The notes under the pieces were generated by a model, which had not been told where the DNA came from, made no database searches, and was given only the letters and a program-made list of their open reading frames with translations. From Prevotella sp. (GTDB lineage Bacteria; Bacteroidota; Bacteroidia; Bacteroidales; Dysgonomonadaceae), in NCBI GenBank assembly GCA_031273295.1, contig JAISSD010000077.1, forward strand, positions 1-34,268: a DNA stretch of 34,268 nucleotides, in the 5' to 3' direction. Of the stretch, positions 23,933 to 30,288 are shown piece after piece. Each line of letters starts with the position of its first letter. The first letter of the stretch is position 1. The translations under genes were made by a program, and so were the position numbers.

Positions 23933-25078
23933 ATGGATATAAATTCAAGAATAGACTGGCGTGCCGGAATGGAGATCACGGCGCAGACATTCAGAGAACT
24001 GGACGGGAATATAGACCTCCGCCAGGAAGTAATCGGACGGATAGCCCATGCGGGTTTGACAGGATTGTTGCCGAATGTCCCCTTTTGTTGTCATGGCGCA
24101 TTCGTAAAGAACAAGTTTGAAATAGAGCGTCTGGCTTGCATGGCGTTGCTTCCTTCGGGTCGAGTGCTGAATATGGACGAAGCGGTGGAAATTTCCATAC
24201 CGATGCTGTACGGTGACAAGTATTATTTTACGGCGGGATTTGGAGATGGCAGGACGGAATTTGCAAAGGAGGGAGCGCCTTACAACCGTCCGAACTATGA
24301 TTATGCTATCCATTCACTGGAGGAACTGGAAGGCAGTGATCTGCTGCCATTGATGCGCTTCAAAGTCAACGAAGACGTATTCTCCATTGACGCCGACTAC
24401 ATTCCCCCTTGCCTGTTGTTGGAGTCTGATAGCCGCTTCGCCGACTTTATTGGCCGTTTTAGAGAAAAACTGTCTGCCTTGGCCGGTCACGAACATTTGG
24501 AACAGGGCGAAGGAAAAAGGGCTTTGCAACGCTATCACTATTTGCTGAAAGATTACGATCCGAAGAATAGCGTATCGACATTCATACAACTGACACGCGA
24601 GATTGCCCAAGCCATTGATTATTACATCATAGCGCCCAATACGGAGACTCCCGTACAGATAGCCGTATGTTCTCTCTATGACGTGCAGGCCTGGCTGGGT
24701 TGGTTGGAAGATTATGCCGGTACCGCCGCATCCATACTGGAAAAGACGGAGCCGAAAGACCATGGCATGGACCTTGAAGCCTTGAAAGCGCAACTCAAGG
24801 CGGAGATCCACGAGCAATTGTATCCGGAACTGTATCAGAACCTGCATGACAAACTGAAAGAAGAACTATGCCGGGAAATAACGGAAGAACTCCGCGACAG
24901 GCTGACGGAATATGTCAACGGTCCGTTGAAAACGGAACTCTACGAGTATCTACAGGGAGGATTGGCCGACACGCTCTACGCCAGGTTGTATGATGCGCTG
25001 TATGATGCGCTACTCAATAATGCCGTTTTCTATGCGCCCGTGAAAGAAGCGGAAGACGAATTTACGCCTGTCATATAA
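23933..25078 (+). CDS. tssK: T6SS baseplate/membrane-complex adaptor TssK
   Basis: 381-aa TssK, the trimeric protein joining the baseplate wedges to the membrane complex. It has the family's N-terminal pattern (INSRIDWRAGMEITAQTFRE, equivalent to I-x-W-x-x-G-M-x-L-x-x-Q-x-F). ACMALLPSGRVLNMDEAVEI (~62-81) is the conserved 'L-x-P-S-G-x-x' region, and DADYIPPCLLLESDSRFADF (~152-172) is the Y-x-P-P segment. The C-terminal third is a long charged helical region (HEQLYPELYQNLHDKLKEEL), longer than the receptor-like C-terminal domain of proteobacterial TssK, which suggests a different docking partner in the envelope. Confidence 0.88.
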   Translation: MDINSRIDWRAGMEITAQTFRELDGNIDLRQEVIGRIAHAGLTGLLPNVPFCCHGAFVKNKFEIERLACMALLPSGRVLNMDEAVEISIPMLYGDKYYFTAGFGDGRTEFAKEGAPYNRPNYDYAIHSLEELEGSDLLPLMRFKVNEDVFSIDADYIPPCLLLESDSRFADFIGRFREKLSALAGHEHLEQGEGKRALQRYHYLLKDYDPKNSVSTFIQLTREIAQAIDYYIIAPNTETPVQIAVCSLYDVQAWLGWLEDYAGTAASILEKTEPKDHGMDLEALKAQLKAEIHEQLYPELYQNLHDKLKEELCREITEELRDRLTEYVNGPLKTELYEYLQGGLADTLYARLYDALYDALLNNAVFYAPVKEAEDEFTPVI

Positions 25079-25093
25079 TTAAAGAATAAAGTC

Positions 25094-25546
25094 ATGAACA
25101 TCAAAATTCCATTGGCGGTTGAAAACGGACGCTTGTCTCTTACCGGAAATTTGAAAGAATCTATCGATTTGTTTCTGGAACTGTTGCTGAATACTCCGCG
25201 CCACAGTTGTCCGTCCGATCCCTCGTTCGGCTTCGTGTTTAACAACCTGCGCTTTGAGATCTTCAACGAGGACGAAGGAGTGGTGTACAACTCGGACCGG
25301 ACGGAGTTCACCGAAAATGATTCGGCGCTGTACGAGAAAAAATTGTCCGGTTCTTCGAGAAACATCAATACGTTTGCCGCCGAACTGAAAGACGCCATTA
25401 CAACCTACGAACGCAGATTGAGCAATGTGAATGTCGCCATGACTTATATGCGGGAGGAACGGAGAACCTACATCACCATAAAAGGCGTTATCGCCGCTAC
25501 GCAACAGGAGTATACCTACAGTACAAGCATCAGGATATGGAATTAA
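25094..25546 (+). CDS. tssE: T6SS baseplate protein TssE (gp25-like)
   Basis: 150-aa lysozyme-less gp25-like protein that forms part of the baseplate ring and nucleates sheath assembly. The N-terminal part LKESIDLFLELLLNTPRHSC followed by PSFGF (residues ~22-52) matches the gp25/GPW pattern in which a helix leads into R-P-x-F-G. AITTYERRLSNVNVAMTYMR (~104-123) is the conserved Y-E-x-R-L-x-x-V segment ahead of the handshake strands (TYITIKGVIAAT). Size fits the family. It lies between tssK and tssF. Confidence 0.88.
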   Translation: MNIKIPLAVENGRLSLTGNLKESIDLFLELLLNTPRHSCPSDPSFGFVFNNLRFEIFNEDEGVVYNSDRTEFTENDSALYEKKLSGSSRNINTFAAELKDAITTYERRLSNVNVAMTYMREERRTYITIKGVIAATQQEYTYSTSIRIWN

Positions 25547-25565
25547 AAAAGAATGGTACGAAGAT

Positions 25566-27263
25566 ATGAAACAAACTATTTTTGAAACTCGCCAACGAGC
25601 GGACGAACTAATGAAGGAAGTCCTTTCCATCTGGCAGAAAAGCGATCGCAGCGAAGAACTGGAAAACCTGGAAAACGATCCGGTGTTGTCGTTGTTGATA
25701 ACGGCATTTGCTTATCTGCAGAACGAGACCGACAATGAAATAGAAAGGCTGAAAAACGACGTATTGGAGGAGTATGCACGCATGTTGATTCCCCACGCGC
25801 TTTATAACGCCAGACCCGCATCCATCATTGTGAAGACCTCCCTGCAGAACAAGGAGGCATTTGAATTGAGCGAACATACCCCGTTTACCCTAAGCGACGC
25901 CCCGTACCGGTTCATACCTCTGCTCAGAACAAGAGTACTGGGCGGAAACGTGGATTCGGTGTTACGCATGGACGAACGGCGGTGGAAGGTGACAATGTCG
26001 TTTCCCGCTCCCGTCAACAACCTGTCGCGTTTCACTTTTGCTATCCTGAATCCGAACTTTCGGGAAGTGAAAGTCTCTCTTAACGGACAAGCTTTGCATC
26101 TGGTCAATACATGGGAGTATGCAAATCTTCCTTTGTCGAAAAGTTTTACTCCTTATGTACAGCTTTATAACCAATGCCTCACTTACATGACCTCCACCGT
26201 ATGGTTCGACTTGTTTGCGCAACAGAATCTCCGCCTGTTCTGCGTAATCGCGCACAAAGACGAAACGATTGTGACGACAGAAGCCAACAAACGGGATTTT
26301 ATCTTTGAATTTACCGGTATCAATGATCAGTTTGAATTTAACAAGTCACAGTTGCTTCCCGACTGTTCCGTTCTGGCCAATGCGGCTTTTCATTCCGTCA
26401 CGCTTTCGTCCGCCTCGCCCATGGCCCGCATAGCGGGAACAGGAGTGGAAGGAGATCCTCAGTTTCTACAGCTTGTGCATCCTTCCGCCAACCAGTTGTA
26501 TAAGAACACGGCGGTGGAAGTGCGCCGTACAGCCGCCGATCGCTTCAACAGCGGAAGCCTGGTTCGCCTGACCAATAGCCTGCTAAACAAGTTGAACACC
26601 GATTTCTATGCCTTTCAGAATGCCGAAAACTTACGTAACGGCCAGCTACTCTATCAATTGCAGGTGCTTATGGAACGTCTGTTGGCGAGCGCGCAACAGT
26701 CGGCGGCCCCCGCTTCTCCGGGCGTATACCTGATACTCAAAAAGATCAAAGCGCAGACGAAGCCCGAAGACGTGAGCTTGAATGCTGGCTATCTCACCAC
26801 GGACGGTTCACGGGTGAACGCCTCACTCAGCGAGAAAAGCGTGTTTTCTTCGCCCTCCGGACTAATATCCACTCATGCCATTGCGCCTCCGGTCCCCGGC
26901 AGCAACGAAGTACAGGGGATAAATGCCCGGGAGAGCCTTGCAGGCTATTACATGGCCACTCGGGAACGTCTCGTTACTCCCGCCGACATCAAGGCTTTCT
27001 GTTACAACGAACTGTTAGCGAGACTTGATATCGTACCGGAATTAGTGTATTACATCCGCGTAGGACACCGCAGACAAGCGGATAGACGTCAGCCCGGTTA
27101 CACGATTCTTGTAGAGATCATACTAAACAACAATCCGGTTATCAGGCGCAGCATGACAGACAGGATAGGGCAGACGGAATGGATGCTGAAAAAAATGATA
27201 GAAGTGCGGAGCGCCAACATCTATCCCGTGACGGTGCATATCAGCATAAAAGATGACGCATAA
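25566..27263 (+). CDS. tssF: T6SS baseplate wedge protein TssF
   Basis: 565-aa wedge protein, a distant relative of phage gp6. The N-terminus contains the diagnostic segment NDPVLSLLITAFAYLQNETD followed by a helix and EEYARMLIPHALYNARPASI (~35-85), corresponding to the TssF motif D-P-x-V-x-x-L-x-x-x-F-A-x-L ... L-x-P-H-x-x-x-P-x-P-S. The middle is beta-rich. The C-terminal domain (RERLVTPADIKAFCYNELLA ... YTILVEIILN) matches the baseplate J-like end of the family. Length is close to proteobacterial TssF. It is followed 16 nt later by the ubiquitin-like gene. Confidence 0.9.
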   Translation: MKQTIFETRQRADELMKEVLSIWQKSDRSEELENLENDPVLSLLITAFAYLQNETDNEIERLKNDVLEEYARMLIPHALYNARPASIIVKTSLQNKEAFELSEHTPFTLSDAPYRFIPLLRTRVLGGNVDSVLRMDERRWKVTMSFPAPVNNLSRFTFAILNPNFREVKVSLNGQALHLVNTWEYANLPLSKSFTPYVQLYNQCLTYMTSTVWFDLFAQQNLRLFCVIAHKDETIVTTEANKRDFIFEFTGINDQFEFNKSQLLPDCSVLANAAFHSVTLSSASPMARIAGTGVEGDPQFLQLVHPSANQLYKNTAVEVRRTAADRFNSGSLVRLTNSLLNKLNTDFYAFQNAENLRNGQLLYQLQVLMERLLASAQQSAAPASPGVYLILKKIKAQTKPEDVSLNAGYLTTDGSRVNASLSEKSVFSSPSGLISTHAIAPPVPGSNEVQGINARESLAGYYMATRERLVTPADIKAFCYNELLARLDIVPELVYYIRVGHRRQADRRQPGYTILVEIILNNNPVIRRSMTDRIGQTEWMLKKMIEVRSANIYPVTVHISIKDDA

Positions 27264-27279
27264 TAATAAATAACCGACT

Positions 27280-27603
27280 ATGAATATGGAAGATTTCTTT
27301 TTGGATATTGTATATAAAGACAGGAAAGTGAAGTTCAAAGTCATTAACCCGACGGCTTCGTTAGGAACGTTGATGAACAACCTCCGTCATGCCACCGGCA
27401 AGGATGGCCGGCTTGTTTTCGATTTCCCCTCGATAGACGGCACAGGTGCGCCACTCGACTATTTCTTTGCCAAAGAAGACCCCGATACGCATGAAATGCG
27501 TATCCTCCGTCCACGTATCGGACGAACCGAACAAATGCTGGTTGACTATAATGTGCAAAACGGTGATACCGTATTCCTGATCCCGGATCCGTTTCCGGGA
27601 TGA
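27280..27603 (+). CDS. Ubiquitin-like protein with free C-terminal glycine
   Basis: 107-aa beta-grasp protein. The predicted order fits ubiquitin: strand 1 (FFLDIVYKDR), strand 2 (KVKFKVINPT), helix (SLGTLMNNLRHAT), strand 3 (GRLVFDF), a ~30-residue insert, and the closing segment MLVDYNVQNGDTVFLIPD, which matches the 'L-x-D-Y-x-I-x-x-G-D-x-V-x-L' end of ubiquitin and YukD-like proteins. The tail continues PFPG and ends exactly on glycine, so it would be ready for E1 activation with no protease trimming. The E2 starts 13 nt downstream and the E1 is in the same operon. It could start two codons later. YukD-like scaffold use without conjugation is the alternative, but the E1/E2 neighbours favour conjugation. 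Confidence 0.82.
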   Translation: MNMEDFFLDIVYKDRKVKFKVINPTASLGTLMNNLRHATGKDGRLVFDFPSIDGTGAPLDYFFAKEDPDTHEMRILRPRIGRTEQMLVDYNVQNGDTVFLIPDPFPG

Positions 27604-27616
27604 AATAGAAATACAG

Positions 27617-28285
27617 ATGGCTCAGACAAGGAAGATTGAAGAGGCGACTTTTCCCCGCGTTCCGGACGAGAACAGCTTGACAGGTCGAAATCGTCGGTTG
27701 TTGCATGAATGGCGACAATTGCATCTGCGCACGGTTAAACGCCGCGACGTGGATTGTAGTGTGCTGGAAAGCAACGCTTTCGGGCTTCCTGTCAAGTATT
27801 TGGTTGTCTATAACATCCGTTCTGTCTGTGGTATAGAAAACCCTGACGCTTCAGCAGAGGCAGGCGCAGCCAGTCCGCCGCTTTTCGCCTCACGCTTCGA
27901 GATGTTACTGGAAATACCGGAAGCTTATCCCTGTGTCGACGCCCCGCCCCGATTTCGATTCCTGACGGAGGCTACAAACGGACAGGCCATTCCCCATCCC
28001 TGGCATCCCAACATCCGTTTCTTCGGAGAGTTTGCCGGTCGTGTATGCCTCAACTTTCCGGATACCTGGACAGACTTGGCATGGGGCGTGGAAAGGGTGG
28101 CTTCCTATTTGCGCTACGATCTTTACAATGCCGTCCAGGAGCCGCCTTATCCGGAAGATCTAAAAGTTGCGCAATGGACAAGAAAGCAGGGAGAACCCAA
28201 CGGTTGGATATTCTTCGACCAGGAGATCTCTCCCGTATATACCTCAAACCCTACAAGAAATGAATATGATGACCCCGCTGAATAA
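27617..28285 (+). CDS. E2 ubiquitin-conjugating enzyme-like protein
   Basis: 222-aa protein with a near-canonical UBC fold. LLEIPEAYPCVDAPPRFRFL (~97-116) matches the E2 'f-P-x-x-Y-P-x-x-P-P-x-x-x-F' segment. The HPN motif is H130-P131-N132, followed after 11 residues by the active-site Cys144 in GRVCLNF. W151 and the following helix (WGVERVASYLRYDLYNAVQE) match the post-catalytic W-x-P-x-x-x-x-x-x-x-L-x-x-l segment. An N-terminal helix (~20-45) corresponds to E2 helix 1. It would accept the Ubl from the E1 encoded at 21948-23141. Its 3' end overlaps the next gene by 26 nt, so translation is coupled. All catalytic residues are present. Confidence 0.93.
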   Translation: MAQTRKIEEATFPRVPDENSLTGRNRRLLHEWRQLHLRTVKRRDVDCSVLESNAFGLPVKYLVVYNIRSVCGIENPDASAEAGAASPPLFASRFEMLLEIPEAYPCVDAPPRFRFLTEATNGQAIPHPWHPNIRFFGEFAGRVCLNFPDTWTDLAWGVERVASYLRYDLYNAVQEPPYPEDLKVAQWTRKQGEPNGWIFFDQEISPVYTSNPTRNEYDDPAE

Positions 28286-29435
28286 AATACGTTTGCTGCT
28301 GTCCATCGGCTGCCTGACAGTTGCTACGCTGCATGCCCAGGTGGTGAGGGAGATCGAAGTGAGCGGTAAAGCGTCTTACACCGACCATATCTCTTTACAG
28401 AAAGATGCAAGCGACAAAGACCTGATGGTGAAGTTCGTGTTCGATGAAGCGAAAGAGCTTCTGACGGTAAGCCTGATATCCTACCGAAGCCTGTTCGTGT
28501 TTCGCGAGGACGCACATTACAGGCAAATCGTCAATTGGCGTCACAGACTTAAGCCGGACAAACTGCCATACGTTGTACAGGCAGACGAGGGCAGTGTTTT
28601 CGAATTGACCCGGTCGCTCCGAAAGAGCCTCGAAAATCCGCGGAAAAAATATGTCTTCCGCCGGTGGATAGAATATGACGGGCTGCACCCTGCTCCCATG
28701 GCATACAGGATGGTGAACGACTACATAGAGCAACCGTTCAACGTCCTTGAAAAAGGCGTCTATGTATCCGTCGCTCTTCGCGACATTCTGTTACTGGACG
28801 AATCGAAAAAGTCGCGCCCGCTAAAGAGAAGATACGAGCTGTCTTTCCTGAAAGACCTGGACAGGATGTACCGGATCACCATCCGTCGCGATCCTTGCTT
28901 CGGAAAGGAGGAAGAGACGGAAATGGCCCGAAAGGCGCTGAATAGCGTAAGAAAAGCATTCCATTCGTTCGTTCAGGAGTTCGGTATCAATTCCACGCTG
29001 CACAACCGTGAACTGGCGGATCTGTTTGACCAAATGAAGGAGTTGCTGAACAAACAGTTTCCACGCCACTCGGAAACGCACGCGTGCGAAGACACGCAGC
29101 GGAACTGGGACGCCTACAACGCCTGCTCGGATTCCATCAGCCAGATGTCCTGCCACTACGAACCCTTGCAGACAGAAAATATGCCGCCCGTCGATGCGGA
29201 CTACCTGTTGGCGAAGTCGCGCCTGCTGGATCAGGCCACGTCGCGCTACCTGTTGACACAGAACAAGGTGGAGCGTCAAGACTTGATCCTGAGTTGCCAG
29301 ACCATTATTCATGAAGTGACTATAGCCCTCGACGAGAGGGGGCTGGCAGAGGAAGCCGGGACGGCCATGGAGATCTACCGGAAATCCGTGAACTTTTACA
29401 AGAAGAATTGTGTACCCGCAAAAACACAACGCTAA
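28260..29435 (+). CDS. Secreted protein of unknown family in the T6SS-Ubl operon
   Basis: 391-aa protein with a signal peptide (NKIRLLLSIGCLTVATLHAQ, cleavage near residue 28). The N-terminal ~150 residues look beta-rich (VVREIEVSGKASYTDHISLQ, LMVKFVFDEAKELLTVSLIS). The rest is helical, with several Cys (CEDTQ, NACSD, MSCHYEP, LSCQT, KNCV) that could form disulfides in the periplasm. I recognise no family. The start is placed at 28260 inside the E2 gene because it gives the signal peptide directly. The stop overlaps the next start (TAATG). With the two following genes it may replace the missing envelope-spanning complex of this T6SS. Confidence 0.75.
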   Translation: MNMMTPLNKIRLLLSIGCLTVATLHAQVVREIEVSGKASYTDHISLQKDASDKDLMVKFVFDEAKELLTVSLISYRSLFVFREDAHYRQIVNWRHRLKPDKLPYVVQADEGSVFELTRSLRKSLENPRKKYVFRRWIEYDGLHPAPMAYRMVNDYIEQPFNVLEKGVYVSVALRDILLLDESKKSRPLKRRYELSFLKDLDRMYRITIRRDPCFGKEEETEMARKALNSVRKAFHSFVQEFGINSTLHNRELADLFDQMKELLNKQFPRHSETHACEDTQRNWDAYNACSDSISQMSCHYEPLQTENMPPVDADYLLAKSRLLDQATSRYLLTQNKVERQDLILSCQTIIHEVTIALDERGLAEEAGTAMEIYRKSVNFYKKNCVPAKTQR

Positions 29436-30250
29436 TGGGAAGGATGACAGGATTCTTGTGGTTGTTGTGCCTGATGCTGGGCTGTACGCAGTTGCATGCG
29501 CAACTGCAAGAACCGGACGAGTACGCTGCCATCGACGCTAGGATCCGGCTGAACCAGTTCGTCGACGAACTGAGGCAACTCTCCGGAAACATCGCCGACG
29601 GTGGGGAAAACGAACTGCGGAAGACCGAACAGGAACTGGAATCCATCGACGTGCGCTGGAATGTATATTACCAAATGCAGATGGGCGCCATTGACGACAA
29701 CGACAGCATCTCCAAGATTATAGCCGAATACGCATTGCTCAAGCAGACCGTAGGCGACAGCATCAACGGACGGAAGCGGAAACTGGAGATGACGGCGAAC
29801 TTCAGCCGGGCCGAGCGGTTCATCGACTCTCAAGACAGCGTCTATCAGAAACTCTACACTACGGTCACGCAGATGTCGCTCGTGCAGGCGACGGCTTCTC
29901 AACTGGAGACGGAGAAGGGAAAAGAGGCGCTGCTGTTTGTCGAAGTATCCGATAACTACGCCCGGGCCGTGGCTGCTGCGGCTGCCGTACCATCGCTCAA
30001 GCCGCGGATGGATAAGGTGGAAGAGAAGTATATAGCGCTCAAGATACTATCGCAAAAGATACAGGCGACAGAATACAAGCCCTGGTTCCAGCGCATCAAG
30101 GATTACCTGTTGGGATTGGCGGCAGTAGCCATTGTGCTGATGTTCCTCAACATGATACAGTCCAAGATCAAGGCGGTAAAAGAGGTTCGGAAGAATGCGA
30201 AGAAGTACCGCGACCTGCTGAACAAGGATGATGATTACCCCTGTATCTAA
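29435..30250 (+). CDS. Signal-peptide protein with C-terminal membrane helix
   Basis: 271-aa protein starting at the TAATG overlap. The N-terminus (GFLWLLCLMLGCTQLHAQ) is a signal sequence; it could be cut after HAQ or processed as a lipoprotein at LGC. Residues ~30-215 are helical and coiled-coil-prone (RKTEQELESIDVRWNVYYQM, ASQLETEKGKEALLFVEVSD). Residues ~225-243 are one membrane helix (YLLGLAAVAIVLMFLNMIQS), followed by a basic cytoplasmic tail (KIKAVKEVRKNAKKYRDLL). A periplasmic rod anchored in the inner membrane fits a role in the T6SS envelope complex, comparable in layout but not in recognised sequence to the Bacteroidetes-specific Tss components. Family unknown. Confidence 0.75.
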   Translation: MGRMTGFLWLLCLMLGCTQLHAQLQEPDEYAAIDARIRLNQFVDELRQLSGNIADGGENELRKTEQELESIDVRWNVYYQMQMGAIDDNDSISKIIAEYALLKQTVGDSINGRKRKLEMTANFSRAERFIDSQDSVYQKLYTTVTQMSLVQATASQLETEKGKEALLFVEVSDNYARAVAAAAAVPSLKPRMDKVEEKYIALKILSQKIQATEYKPWFQRIKDYLLGLAAVAIVLMFLNMIQSKIKAVKEVRKNAKKYRDLLNKDDDYPCI

Positions 30251-30288
30251 CGTGCAGGTATTGTAAGACAATAAGAATAAAAACAATT

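Noticed and set aside
7864..27263. Extracellular contractile system or R-type tailocin instead of T6SS
   Set aside because: ClpV, TssK, TssF and TssC-type sheath genes plus envelope proteins point to a membrane-anchored T6SS; no lysis or tail-fibre cassette is present.
27280..27603. YukD/EsaB-type scaffold as in type VII secretion
   Set aside because: No ESX/T7SS genes are present; the terminal Gly and neighbouring E1/E2 favour a conjugated Ubl, though a scaffold role cannot be fully excluded.
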